Source of the DNA: EB88 sp965199135 | GTDB taxonomy: Bacteria > Acidobacteriota > Terriglobia > Terriglobales > Acidobacteriaceae | Assembly (NCBI GenBank): GCA_965199135.1 | Contig: OZ240685.1 | Span: 1,116,001 to 1,180,000, forward strand | Direction of reading: 5' to 3' | DNA: 64,000 nt | Part shown: positions 41,809 to 51,060 of the stretch, one piece after another | Numbering within the stretch: position 1 is the stretch's first letter | Layout of the letters: every line of letters begins with the position of its first letter | Notes under the pieces: model-generated | Databases searched by the model: none | The model's input: only the letters and a program-made list of their open reading frames with translations | Told to the model about the DNA's origin: nothing | Translations under genes and position numbers: made by a program

Positions 41809-43659
41809 CTACTTCCAGACTTGCACCGTGACACCGGTTGGCAGCGCCAGTGTCTCGCCCGCGGGCGATGCTGCGGCACCAAGCAGCGTCTTGCCTGCGG
41901 TGCAGGAGGCGAGCGCCGTTTTTCCCGTCGCGAACGGAATGCTTGCGGCTGTCGCGGAACGGTTCACCGTCACCACAACCCGCTCTCGCCCTGCACCGCA
42001 GCCCTCGGCGAGATCCCCACCGCGCACATATACGAGCGTGTCGTCCCCTGCATTCAGCACCTGCTCTTCGCCCTCGTTCAGCTCGGCGTACTCGGCACGC
42101 ATCTGTAACAGGTGCTGTACCCAATCGTGCATGTCTGCCTCCGGTGGCGTACGCTCGGCCGCAACAAATGCGCTCTGGGAGCCAGGAAAGCCACCAGGAA
42201 AATTCTGGCGATTGTCCGGGTCGTCGCCGCCCGTCATCGCAATTTCGTCGCCCGAGTAAATCTGCGGCATGCCGCGCATCGTCAGCAAGATCGCAAAGGC
42301 CAGCTTCAGCTTCTCCGGCGTCGCGCCCGCTACGCTCAGGAAGCGTGCGGTATCGTGATTGCCGAGAAAGGGCACGAGGCTCTCAGGATGCGGATAGAGC
42401 GAGTCCTGCCGCAGGATCTCCGCAAGGTGCGCCATCGGCTTGCCCTTCAGCAGCACGTCGCGCAACGCAAAGTATGTGGGGAAGTCAAATGGCGTCGTCA
42501 GCCCCGTGTCGATCGAGCCATTCAGGTCATTGCGTGTCACGCCTGTAGCGAAGGCAGAGGTAATCACCGGGTCATTGTTGAAGACTTCGCCGACGCTGGT
42601 CAGGTTCGGGTACAGCGCATGCAGGCTCGCGTGAAAGCTGTGCCAGAACGGACGACCTACATAGGGGAATGTATCGATGCGCAGGCCATCTGCTCCCGTC
42701 TGCTCGATCCACCAGATCGCATTCTGCGTCAGGTACGTCGCTGCGTCCGGGTTCTCCTGGTTCATATCCGGCAGGAGGTTCGCAAACCAGCCCTGCAGGA
42801 TGTCCTGCTGGTCGCGCCATGCCGCATGCGGGTTCACAAGAGGAGCAAACTCCCCGACCGCCTTGTGATGATCCGCCTTTGTCCCATGGAACCAGTCTGG
42901 CTCAGGCTCGTCCTCAACCCAGGGATGCGCAGGGCCGACATGATTCGGAACCGTGTCGAGCACCAGCTTCATGTGCCGCTTGTGCAAATCGCGTGCGAGC
43001 GTCTGCAGGTCACGGAGTGTGCCGAAGTGCTCATCGACCGCGTACAGATCTGTCGCGCCATAACCGTGATAGCTGCCCGCTTCGTGGTTCTGATAAACCG
43101 GCGTGATCCACACCGTGGTAATGCCAAGCTGCTGCAGGTAGTCCAGGTGGTCGATCACGCCACGCAGATCGCCGCCATGCCAGCCGCGTGGCGATGCGAG
43201 CTCTGCCTGGTGGTCCGGCCCATCATTCTTCGGGTCGCCATCAGCAAAGCGGTCGGTCATGATCAGGTACATCACGTCCTTTGACGAGAAGCCCTGCACG
43301 CGATCGCCTGCAGCCTCGCGCTTTTCAAACCGGTAGTCCGTCTCGGCATGGCCGCTCCCATTTGTCACCGTGAGGCGCACAGACTCCGGCTGGGCCGGGG
43401 ATGCAGCCAGGTGCACCGCAGCCCAGTGGCCGTTCGCCGAGATCGTCGCGCTCGTAACAGCAAGCGCAGGGTCGCTTACAGAAAAGCGGCTGCCTTCGAG
43501 ATGATCGCCCCGCACCAGCAGCATCGCTGCCGGCATGTTCGCCCACCACTCAGGCGGCTCGACGGAAGTGATCACGGGCACTGCGGCCAGGGCGACGGGG
43601 GCAAGCGCAGCAGCGGCCGCAAGCAGCAGCGGCAGGGTACGAGCCAAGCGATGTTTCAT
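41809..43659 (-). CDS. Periplasmic GH13 alpha-amylase family enzyme (cyclomaltodextrinase/neopullulanase-like)
   Basis: A 616-residue exported enzyme with signal peptide ARTLPLLLAAAAALAPVALA. An N-terminal IPT/immunoglobulin-like domain follows (about 25-110) and then the GH13 barrel. Catalytic features are DGLRIDTF (nucleophile Asp), GEVF (acid Glu) and GNHDTARF (third Asp). Family blocks include ITTVWITPVYQNHE and DTVPNHVG. The N-terminal accessory domain and DPNHDGxDH-like region fit the cyclomaltodextrinase or SusA-type amylases that act on imported or periplasmic maltodextrin. The ATG at 43659 has GGAGA upstream. It lies downstream of the third Oar-like receptor on the same strand, separated by a terminator-like stem. 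Confidence 0.9.
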   Translation of the reverse strand: MKHRLARTLPLLLAAAAALAPVALAAVPVITSVEPPEWWANMPAAMLLVRGDHLEGSRFSVSDPALAVTSATISANGHWAAVHLAASPAQPESVRLTVTNGSGHAETDYRFEKREAAGDRVQGFSSKDVMYLIMTDRFADGDPKNDGPDHQAELASPRGWHGGDLRGVIDHLDYLQQLGITTVWITPVYQNHEAGSYHGYGATDLYAVDEHFGTLRDLQTLARDLHKRHMKLVLDTVPNHVGPAHPWVEDEPEPDWFHGTKADHHKAVGEFAPLVNPHAAWRDQQDILQGWFANLLPDMNQENPDAATYLTQNAIWWIEQTGADGLRIDTFPYVGRPFWHSFHASLHALYPNLTSVGEVFNNDPVITSAFATGVTRNDLNGSIDTGLTTPFDFPTYFALRDVLLKGKPMAHLAEILRQDSLYPHPESLVPFLGNHDTARFLSVAGATPEKLKLAFAILLTMRGMPQIYSGDEIAMTGGDDPDNRQNFPGGFPGSQSAFVAAERTPPEADMHDWVQHLLQMRAEYAELNEGEEQVLNAGDDTLVYVRGGDLAEGCGAGRERVVVTVNRSATAASIPFATGKTALASCTAGKTLLGAAASPAGETLALPTGVTVQVWK

Positions 43660-43705
43660 CAATGCAATGTCTCCGAAAAGCAGGGAAGAAAAACGTGCGA
43701 AAGAA

Positions 43706-43737
43706 ATGGCGCCGCCTGGGGGTCCAAGGGGCGCCAT
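43706..43737 (-). terminator. Terminator-like hairpin between receptor 3 and the amylase gene
   Basis: On the minus strand the arms ATGGCGCC and GGCGCCAT (8 bp, with extra inner pairs) enclose a 16-base loop and are followed by TTTCTTTCG...TTTTTC. It lies just past the stop codon of the receptor and before the amylase start. Partial read-through would tie amylase levels to receptor levels. Confidence 0.7.
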
Positions 43738-43755
43738 GCTTATGAGTGGCTCGAG

Positions 43756-46700
43756 TTAGAAGGTGAAGCGGACCGCCATCTGCATCTGCCGCTCCGAGTA
43801 CTCGCGCGTGCCGGTGATCTGGCCAAAGGTGCCATCGACCGTATTCGCGTCCGGGTTGGTGAACTGCGGCGTGTTCGTCACGTTATAGACTTCGGCGCGG
43901 AGCTCTGTCCCAAACCGTTCGGTGAAGTGGAGCGTCTTGAACAGCGAGACGTCTCCCTCAGCCAGCCCAGGACCGTAAAAGCCGTTGCGTGCCGTGTTGC
44001 CTTCCGTTCCCGGGGCCGGTGCAGCGAAGTCAGCCTTCGCAAGGTAAGGGCTGGTCAGCACATTGTGGGTGTAGGGGTAGCCGCCGGTCTCGTTTGCACG
44101 CAGGTCATACGTCTGACCATTGCCTTCAATCCCGGTAACGGTAAATGGCGATCCCGTTTCCGCGCTGACGATCGTGTTCAGCTGCCAACCGCCTGCTGCA
44201 AGTTCCAGCCCACGGTTCCAGTTGCTGCCGAACATGTGTCCATGGCCAAACGGCAGGTCATACAGGGCGCTCGCCACGAAAACACTCCGCTGGTCGAGCG
44301 TCGAGTTGCCCTTGTTCAGTGCATGGTTGTAGGTATACAGATCGCTGCCCGCATACAGGCCGAGGTAGCCATCCGTGTCGTCGATGTTGTGCGACCAGGT
44401 GTACGAGCTTGTAAACACCAGACCGCTGGTGGCGTGATAGTTCAGCTGCGTCTGGAAGCTGTTGTAGTGCGAGACCCCGTCCGTCTTGTTGAGGTAAACC
44501 TCGCCAAGGTTGGGGTACGGATTGGTCGTTGCGGTCGAACCGAGCGGGTTTGCATTCTGGATGTATCCCGTCGAGAGATGCGTACCCTTGTTGCCGACGT
44601 AGCCGACCGTCACCACCGTCTTGTTGCCGAACTGCTGCTGCACCTGCAGGTCATACTGCTGCACGTTCGGCAGCTTCTCTGTCCGCTCCACCGCAAAGCC
44701 GTTCACACCAGCCGGCGGATTGTTCGGGTCGAAGTTCGGGAAGCCCGGCAGCGGCAGGGGCGCCGTTGCATTCGCATTGCTGCTCTGGTTCTCAGGCGCT
44801 GCACCCGTGAAGGTGATGCGATAGCCCTGCTGCGCGGTGTAGTTCACACTGCCACCGTAGGGGACCTGCTGGCCGAGCTGGTTGTCGATGCCGCCACGAT
44901 CCAGGAAGTAGTACAGCCCGTAGCCGCCACGCAGCACCGTCTTGCCGGCTCCATATGGGTCATAGGCGAAGCCGAAACGCGGCCCGTGGTTGTTGTAGTT
45001 GTTGTTGATGATCGAGCGCGGCACGCCATTCTCACCTGCCAATTCAATCGTGCCGTTGTCCGGATCGATCGCCGACTCGCGGTTATGCTCTTCGGTCGGG
45101 AAGGTGATGATCTGGTAGCGGTAGCCGAGGTTCAGCGTCAACCGCGGCGTGACCTTCCAGTCGTCCTGCACAAACGCGCCCACCTCGTAGTTGCGGGTTC
45201 CGTAGAAGCCGCTCTGCGCGCCGATACTGTAGTAGTCGGTGAAGCCGGCCAGCATTTCTGCCGGAACGTAGCCCGTCGAGTCACCGCTGGCGAAGTTGAA
45301 GTAGCCCTTGCCGGAGATGGGGCGGAAGTACGCCACGTCGCGCCGGATGCCCGAGCCACCAAACTTGATGGTGTGCTGCCCACGAGCGATCGTCACCGCA
45401 TCGTTGATCTCGTAGGTGTTTTCCGGAACCTTGTAGGTGCCGTAGTCGCCGGTGTAGTCGATCTCGTTGCCGTTGCCGCCGATCAGTGCGCCGCCGCCCA
45501 GGTTCACATTGCGGTTTGCATTCACGATGCCGAGGTCCGACGAGATCGGCACGCCCGAGAACACCGGCACGTTCGCGAATGTGTAGCGGTTGTAGCCAAT
45601 GCGGAACTCGTTGATGATGTTCGGCGTGAAGGTGTGACTCTCTCCAACAGCATAGCCACGGCCATGTACGAAGTTCTGCCCCGAGGCAAAGCCCGCAGGC
45701 AGGTTCGGCAGCGACGAGGTACGCGTGAAGTTGCTGTTGTCATACGTGAAGCGGGCAAAAAGGCGATCCGATTGCGCCAGGTTCGCGTCCGCGCGCACGT
45801 CAAACGTATTGTTTTTCGTAGTGTTGATGCGCGAGGTCTGGTAGTTGTTCTCCGTACCGTTCGTCGTTCCCTCTACGTTCGGCAGCGGGTAGGCGTTCAG
45901 GTAGTTCAGCGCGGCCTGGTTCAGCTGGTTGGTCGGGATGATGTTCCCGTTGAACGGAGTGCAGGTCAGCGGATTGTAGATCGCACCGGTCTGGTACACC
46001 GGGGCGCCCTTGGGCCCGTTCGGGTAGAGCTGCGGGCAGAACTGGTAGGTCGGGGCCGAGGTGACGCCCGTCGTTCCTAGCAGCTGCGAGAAGTTGCCGG
46101 TCCGCATCAAGGCAGTCGGCACCGTGTCCGCTTCCGAGTTCAGCGGCTGATTCTCCCGCACACCCTGGTAGTCGCCGAACAGGAAGACGTGGTCCTTCCA
46201 CAGGGGACCGCCAAGCGACCCGCCAAACGTGTTGCGCTTGAACGGAAGAGCCGCCGCGGGCGCGACGCCAATGAAGCCGTGATTCGGATTCGCATCGAAC
46301 AAACTGGAACGGCCAAACTCAAATGCAGAGCCGTGAATTGCATTGGTGCCCGACTTGATCGAGCTCTGCACGATCGACCCACCAGCCCGGCCAAACTCTG
46401 CCGGCGCTGTGCTCGTGTTCACACGGAACTCTTCTGTCCCCTCGATGTTGGGGAAGAAGTCCAGGGTGTTGACCAGCGACTCGTTGTTGTCGATGCCGTC
46501 CAGCAGGAAGTTGTTCGCCTGGGGACGCAGACCGTTGGTGGAGAGCGAACCGCCGCCCGACTCGGAGTTGCGGAACGTCTCAGCATCACCGTTCACACCG
46601 GAAGCCCCGTTGCCATAGTTGCCGCGGGTCACCCCAGGGGTCAGCAGCGCGAGCTGGGTAAAGTTGCGGCCGTTCAGTGGCAGCTGGGTGACCTGGCGGC

Positions 46701-47115
46701 CCTGGATCACTTCGCCGATCGAGGAGGTGGCGGTGTCTACAAGAGGCGCCGCATCGGTCACCTCGACCGTGGTGCTGGCGCTCCCGGTCGCCAGGTGCAG
46801 GTCGATCGACTGGGTCTGCGACACCTGGAGATTGAAGCTTTGCGCCGTGGTCTGGAAGCCATCATGGCTGGCTTCGACCCGGTAGTTGCCACGCGGAATC
46901 GCGGCGAAAGTGAAGCCGCCATTGCCATTCGCGCTGACCGTCTGCACTGCGGCCGTATCTGTGTTCGTGAGCTTCACGACGGTGCCAGGCAGAACCGCGC
47001 CGGTGGCATCCTCAACGGTTCCTGTCACGGTCCCTGTATCTGTCTGTCCGTACATCACTGTGGGGGCTGTACCCACGAGCGCCGCGAGAAGAACCCGGCC
47101 CGCCCACACCTTCAT
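43756..47115 (-). CDS. Oar-like TonB-dependent outer-membrane receptor, copy 3
   Basis: A receptor of 1119 residues with the Oar layout. The signal peptide ends near APTVMYGQ, a carboxypeptidase-regulatory-like domain follows (about 30-115, GTVTGTVEDATGAVLPGTVV), then a plug (QLPLNGRNFTQLALLTPGVTRG, LDGIDNNESLVNTLDFFPNIEGTEEF, FGRAGGSIVQSSIKSGTNAIHGSAFEF) and a barrel ending in RFTF. The PLNGRNF plug version is different from the two receptors at 3231-9901. The start at 47115 (MKVWAGRV) is chosen because AGGA precedes it and it begins a normal signal; an ATG at 47151 is also in frame. Location next to an amylase and a divergent regulator suggests glycan uptake. Confidence 0.9.
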   Translation of the reverse strand: MKVWAGRVLLAALVGTAPTVMYGQTDTGTVTGTVEDATGAVLPGTVVKLTNTDTAAVQTVSANGNGGFTFAAIPRGNYRVEASHDGFQTTAQSFNLQVSQTQSIDLHLATGSASTTVEVTDAAPLVDTATSSIGEVIQGRQVTQLPLNGRNFTQLALLTPGVTRGNYGNGASGVNGDAETFRNSESGGGSLSTNGLRPQANNFLLDGIDNNESLVNTLDFFPNIEGTEEFRVNTSTAPAEFGRAGGSIVQSSIKSGTNAIHGSAFEFGRSSLFDANPNHGFIGVAPAAALPFKRNTFGGSLGGPLWKDHVFLFGDYQGVRENQPLNSEADTVPTALMRTGNFSQLLGTTGVTSAPTYQFCPQLYPNGPKGAPVYQTGAIYNPLTCTPFNGNIIPTNQLNQAALNYLNAYPLPNVEGTTNGTENNYQTSRINTTKNNTFDVRADANLAQSDRLFARFTYDNSNFTRTSSLPNLPAGFASGQNFVHGRGYAVGESHTFTPNIINEFRIGYNRYTFANVPVFSGVPISSDLGIVNANRNVNLGGGALIGGNGNEIDYTGDYGTYKVPENTYEINDAVTIARGQHTIKFGGSGIRRDVAYFRPISGKGYFNFASGDSTGYVPAEMLAGFTDYYSIGAQSGFYGTRNYEVGAFVQDDWKVTPRLTLNLGYRYQIITFPTEEHNRESAIDPDNGTIELAGENGVPRSIINNNYNNHGPRFGFAYDPYGAGKTVLRGGYGLYYFLDRGGIDNQLGQQVPYGGSVNYTAQQGYRITFTGAAPENQSSNANATAPLPLPGFPNFDPNNPPAGVNGFAVERTEKLPNVQQYDLQVQQQFGNKTVVTVGYVGNKGTHLSTGYIQNANPLGSTATTNPYPNLGEVYLNKTDGVSHYNSFQTQLNYHATSGLVFTSSYTWSHNIDDTDGYLGLYAGSDLYTYNHALNKGNSTLDQRSVFVASALYDLPFGHGHMFGSNWNRGLELAAGGWQLNTIVSAETGSPFTVTGIEGNGQTYDLRANETGGYPYTHNVLTSPYLAKADFAAPAPGTEGNTARNGFYGPGLAEGDVSLFKTLHFTERFGTELRAEVYNVTNTPQFTNPDANTVDGTFGQITGTREYSERQMQMAVRFTF

Positions 47116-47252
47116 TGCATCCTGTTTGCGCACGTATTGCCTCCAAATCATTGGCTCGCCTGGTAGAGGTATGCCATCCCACTCCGCCATTCGCGAACTT
47201 AACCTCAACAACAACCACTGCACCTTCTCCACCTCCACTGCGTCAAATAGGC

Positions 47253-47285
47253 ATCAACTCTTTATCAACTGCTAAGTGGTTGATA
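47253..47285. promoter_or_regulatory. Candidate operator for a PhoB/CadC-type wHTH regulator
   Basis: Direct repeat ATCAACT at 47253-47259 and 47264-47270 is spaced 11 bp, the phase seen for OmpR/PhoB-type winged helices. A perfect inverted pair, TATCAAC (47263-47269) and GTTGATA (47279-47285), overlaps it. It lies in the 238-bp gap between the divergent receptor 3 and the wHTH/propeller gene and is likely bound by the encoded regulator (inference). Confidence 0.5.
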
Positions 47286-47353
47286 TCATTGGGCACAGTG
47301 TTGAGCCTGGAGTCAGGCGCTCCCTTGGCCGGCGAACCGACACCCTCTTCAGG

Positions 47354-49576
47354 ATGCTTCCTGCAACGACTTTGGTCCCTCAAATCCATCTCGAGCGCGT
47401 GACTTTCGACACGTACGAAGTCAACTTCAAAACGGAAGAACTCTGGCGCGGACCCCGAAAGGTTCGCTGCCAGCGGCAGCCTTTCCGGGTACTCCGTGCC
47501 CTTGTCGAGCGGGCCGGAGAGGTGGTCAGCAGGGATGAACTGCAGGCTGCCGTATGGGGTCCGGAGAGCCCCTCGGATGCGGACCACTCCCTCGGTATCG
47601 CGGTGAACAAGCTACGGGAAGCCCTGGGAGACTCTGCAGAGTCTCCACGATTTATCGAGACCCTGTCCCGGCGCGGGTACCGCTTCATCGCCCCACTTAC
47701 CTCGGTCGAGACGGAAGCACCCCTTGCCGAACTCTCTCCTCCAGAGGAGCAGACCACGCTTGGCTCTGGCCTGTTGATCGAGCCCGCGATCGAAGACGGG
47801 CGAGGCCTCTACGGAGCGTCGATTCACACACCGAGGGCTCCCGGTGTAACGAGGGTGTGGGGGCTGGCTGCTGCGGCAGCCACGGTGCTTCTTCTCGTCG
47901 GTCTGCTTGCCGGCTGGCTGCTTGGCCGCAGCACTCCTGCACCCCCGCCCCTGCGCATCGATCAGGTGACCCATACGGATAGCATCCTGCCCTGGATTCC
48001 GTCGCTTGAGAGCTTCCCGGTGCTGGCAAGTGACGGGAGCCGGCTCTACTCTTCAGTGCTCGATAACGGTCAAACCGAAATCGACTCGATCGATCCCTCC
48101 ATTGGCGAGATGCAGCGGGTCCACCTCCCGGCCGAGATCGTGAACCCCACGCTCAGCGACATCGCTCCCGATGGCAGCAGGCTCTTGGTACGAAGCCAGC
48201 CTTCTTCAGAGTCCGAGCAGCCCGTCTGGATTGTGCCCCGCAGCGGTGGCAGCGGGCTCCGGCTCGGCAATGTCCGTGCACATGACGCCGTCTGGACCCC
48301 GGATGGCCAAAGTGTTCTTTACGCTGTCGGCAATGACCTCGACCTTATCCATGTGGCGGACGGCACGACCACCCATTTCGCCGGGCTGCCGGGTCGCGCC
48401 TTCTACATGCGCTGGTCCCCCGATGGCAAACTTCTGCGCTTCACCCTGCTCAACCCGCTTACCCACACGACCTCGCTCTGGCAGATCAGCCATGGCTCCC
48501 CACACCCCCTGCTGGCGGGCTGGACGACACCTGCCGCCGAGTGCTGCGGCGTCTGGACCGCCGATGGCCGGAACTATGTTTTCCAGTCCTCGCACGAGAG
48601 CGGAAGTGACCTCTGGCGGCTGCGTGGTCAGTCCACTGCAACCCCGGAGAAGCTCACCAATGGTCCGCTGCTGTTCGCGTCGCCAATGAGCAGCCGTGTG
48701 GGCGACAAGATCACCTTCGTCGGGCTCGATGTGCGCTCCGAACTCCAGCGCTTCGATCCGGCGCTGCAGCGTTTCGTGGGAGAACGCGGCTTCCTGACCG
48801 GGGCGACCCGTGTCACCTACTCACGGGATGGTCGGTGGGCTGCCTGGACGGATATCACCGGGCACCTCTGGCGGGCGCGTGCCGAGGACGGCTCAGAGAA
48901 GCTGCAGCTGACCCCAGACAATATCGCCGTCTTCCTGGCGAGCTGGATGCCGGATGGCACGAGCCTGCTCGCGATGGGGCGCGAGCCAGGGCACTCCTTC
49001 CGGATCTACCGCGTGCGGGCAGATGGGGGCGCACCCGAGCCCTTGCTGCGCGAGAATCGCAACCAGGCAGACCCAAGCGCCTCCCCGGATGGAAGATACG
49101 TTGTGTTTGGCCGAACCCCGGATCTCCTCGGCCACGAAAGCGGCATAAAGCAGATCCAGATCCTGGACCTCCTGACCCACGCCGTGACAGCCGTCCCGGG
49201 GTCGGAAGGCTTGTTCAGCCCGCGCTGGTCGCCGGATGGGAAATGGATCGCCGCGCTCACCCTCGGCGATCAAAAGTTGATGCTCTTTGACGTGGCGGCG
49301 AAACAGTGGAAAGCCCTCGGGGACATCCGTGCGGCCGATCCCGTCTGGACAGCAGACAACGCAGCTCTTTTCGTCCACGAGGCCTTCAGCACCCCCCAGA
49401 GGATCGAGCGCATTGCCGTTCCGAGCGGAGCGGCCACGATGGTCGCCGTACTGAACAGCCCGCTTACCCAGGACAGTGCGGACTCGGTCTTCGTCGGCAT
49501 TACCCGCAGCGACGCGCCCCTGGTCCGGGTGCGAACCTCGACTGCGAACCTCTATAGCCTGACACTCAATCGCTGA
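47354..49576 (+). CDS. Membrane-anchored winged-helix regulator with TolB-like beta-propeller (CadC-like)
   Basis: A 740-residue one-component sensor. The N-terminal OmpR/PhoB-type DNA-binding winged helix covers about residues 20-115 (SRDELQAAVWG, LGIAVNKLREALGDSAESPRFIETLSRRGYRFIAPL). A linker and a single transmembrane helix (about 165-195, GLAAAAATVLLLVGLLAGWLLG) follow. The large periplasmic part has WD40/PD40-like TolB propeller repeats such as PDGSRLLVRSQPS, WTPDGQSVLYAVG, WSPDGKLLRFT, SPDGRYVVFGR and WSPDGKWIAAL. This is the CadC/ToxR arrangement with a propeller as ligand sensor. Start is uncertain: a GTG at 47276 is in frame, but the candidate operator there argues for 47354. It is divergent from receptor 3. 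Confidence 0.85.
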   Translation: MLPATTLVPQIHLERVTFDTYEVNFKTEELWRGPRKVRCQRQPFRVLRALVERAGEVVSRDELQAAVWGPESPSDADHSLGIAVNKLREALGDSAESPRFIETLSRRGYRFIAPLTSVETEAPLAELSPPEEQTTLGSGLLIEPAIEDGRGLYGASIHTPRAPGVTRVWGLAAAAATVLLLVGLLAGWLLGRSTPAPPPLRIDQVTHTDSILPWIPSLESFPVLASDGSRLYSSVLDNGQTEIDSIDPSIGEMQRVHLPAEIVNPTLSDIAPDGSRLLVRSQPSSESEQPVWIVPRSGGSGLRLGNVRAHDAVWTPDGQSVLYAVGNDLDLIHVADGTTTHFAGLPGRAFYMRWSPDGKLLRFTLLNPLTHTTSLWQISHGSPHPLLAGWTTPAAECCGVWTADGRNYVFQSSHESGSDLWRLRGQSTATPEKLTNGPLLFASPMSSRVGDKITFVGLDVRSELQRFDPALQRFVGERGFLTGATRVTYSRDGRWAAWTDITGHLWRARAEDGSEKLQLTPDNIAVFLASWMPDGTSLLAMGREPGHSFRIYRVRADGGAPEPLLRENRNQADPSASPDGRYVVFGRTPDLLGHESGIKQIQILDLLTHAVTAVPGSEGLFSPRWSPDGKWIAALTLGDQKLMLFDVAAKQWKALGDIRAADPVWTADNAALFVHEAFSTPQRIERIAVPSGAATMVAVLNSPLTQDSADSVFVGITRSDAPLVRVRTSTANLYSLTLNR

Positions 49577-49596
49577 CCGGCTGACCGGGCCCGGGC

Positions 49597-50778
49597 CTAC
49601 GGCTTCAAGACGACCTTAATGTAACCCTCGCTCCGTGCATCGAACTTGGCGAATGCGCCGGGCGCTTCACTGAGCGAGAGCCTGTGGCTAACGACCTGGC
49701 TCGGCTTCGCCGCCCCCGTGATAATCATGTCGCGGAGCTTTGTGTTCCAGCGCTCGTCATCATCGCGGCCCATCACAATGCGAACGTTCTTGCCGAAAAG
49801 CTTGTCCCAGGGAACCATCAGGCGTCCCTCAGCCAATGAGGGCTCCGTGCCGTTTGGGTCCTTGGGGGGCCAGACTCCTGTGATCGCGATGCGCCCCGAC
49901 GGGTTGATCAACTCGGCAATTGCGTTGGTGACCCAGTGTGGGTCTTCCTTGCTGTAATCCTCTTTCGAGCGGGCCTGGAAGCCGATCGCATCGATCGCGC
50001 AGGTCACCCCTGCAAGCGGTTTTTCCTGTCGGAAGGCCCCACCCGAGCGCCACTTGCTCTGCTGCGCCTTGATCTGCTCGACCGGATCGCCCTCGAGGAA
50101 GTTGATCGGTACCGCGCCAAGCTCTCCAGCCTTCTCCAGCCGGTCGCGAATAGCATCGACGACGTAAATTTTTGCAGCGCCCCGGAGCTTTGCGGAGTAG
50201 GCGGCCAGCAGCCCGACAGAACCGCCGCCAAAGATCGCAATCGAGTCGCCAGGACCGACATCGGTCGTCGCCGCTGCGTGGTAGCCAGTGGTGAATGCAT
50301 CGGCAAGCAGTACGAAATCATCTTCCCAACGGTCGCCTGGCTCTCCCGGCAGCTTCAGGCAGTTGGCATCGGCCAGCGGAATCCGCAGCAGCTCCGCCTG
50401 CGCACCCTGGTAGCCACCTTTGTTGGGGTAGCCGTAGGCTGCGCCGGCCTGTCCGGGGTTCGTGGTGAGGCACGCAGACGAGTGGCCCTCGACGCACATC
50501 GCGCAAAATCCGCAGCAGATATGTGTCGGAACGGTGACGCGGTCGCCCTTTTTCACGTTGAGCACCGCAGAGCCAACCTCTTCCACAATGCCAAGCGGTT
50601 CATGCCCGATCACGCCCCCTTCTATTCCACGCATCCGGCCTTCGTAGAAGTGCAGATCTGTGCCGCAGATGGCGCTCGAGGTCACCCGCAGAAGGACGTC
50701 CGTTTGTGCTGCCATCTCCGCGTCTTTCACATCCTTGACGACGATCCTGCGTGTTTCTTCGAGAACTACCGCCTTCAT
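49597..50778 (-). CDS. Zinc-dependent alcohol dehydrogenase, formaldehyde-dehydrogenase-like
   Basis: A 393-residue medium-chain dehydrogenase. Catalytic zinc ligands are in SSAICGTDLH (Cys38) and GHE (His59, Glu60). The four structural cysteines are Cys89, Cys92, Cys95 and Cys103 in ICCGFCAMCVEGHSSAC. The nucleotide site is DSIAIFGGGSVGLLAAYSAKLRG. Long insertions after residue 110 (NKGGYQGAQAELLRIP) and at 235-290 (KWRSGG...IDAIGFQARSKEDY) match the glutathione-independent formaldehyde dehydrogenase-like group. GGGAGAG precedes the ATG at 50778. It converges on the wHTH gene with 20 bases between. Confidence 0.88.
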   Translation of the reverse strand: MKAVVLEETRRIVVKDVKDAEMAAQTDVLLRVTSSAICGTDLHFYEGRMRGIEGGVIGHEPLGIVEEVGSAVLNVKKGDRVTVPTHICCGFCAMCVEGHSSACLTTNPGQAGAAYGYPNKGGYQGAQAELLRIPLADANCLKLPGEPGDRWEDDFVLLADAFTTGYHAAATTDVGPGDSIAIFGGGSVGLLAAYSAKLRGAAKIYVVDAIRDRLEKAGELGAVPINFLEGDPVEQIKAQQSKWRSGGAFRQEKPLAGVTCAIDAIGFQARSKEDYSKEDPHWVTNAIAELINPSGRIAITGVWPPKDPNGTEPSLAEGRLMVPWDKLFGKNVRIVMGRDDDERWNTKLRDMIITGAAKPSQVVSHRLSLSEAPGAFAKFDARSEGYIKVVLKP

Positions 50779-50835
50779 TGCCGCTCTCCCTGGTCGTGGC
50801 GCTCCCCCCGTAAGATGCAGACCCATCCCCGGCGC

Positions 50836-50879
50836 CAGTTGTCAGTCGCCAGTCGCCAGCGCGGGCCGCTGCGGCCCGC
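50836..50879. repeat. 7-bp repeats and GC-rich hairpin upstream of the giant gene
   Basis: Consecutive heptamers beginning CAGT (50836, 50843, 50850, with a degenerate fourth) lead into a hairpin with arms GCGGGCCG and CGGCCCGC and a CTG loop (50861-50879). It lies in the 282-bp gap between the divergent alcohol dehydrogenase and giant-protein genes. It may be a decayed intergenic repeat; no promoter function is shown. Confidence 0.55.
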
Positions 50880-51060
50880 CCTTTCGCGGGGATCGAAAGT
50901 AACGTGATCTGTTTCGGGGCACCTGCCGATAACAGGGCAACACCTCCGCAGGTCGAACGCACGGTCTCAGAGCCAAAGCAGATCGCAGGTGCACGTCGCC
51001 TGCCAAAACGCTCTGCGACAGCAATGCGCCCTCTCCCGCGAGCTGGTTGGAAAGGCATGG

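Noticed and set aside
43348..46080. A 910-codon open frame on the plus strand
   Set aside because: It lies antisense to the amylase and receptor 3; its sequence is Arg/Val/His-rich without domains, as expected from the reverse of GC-rich coding DNA.
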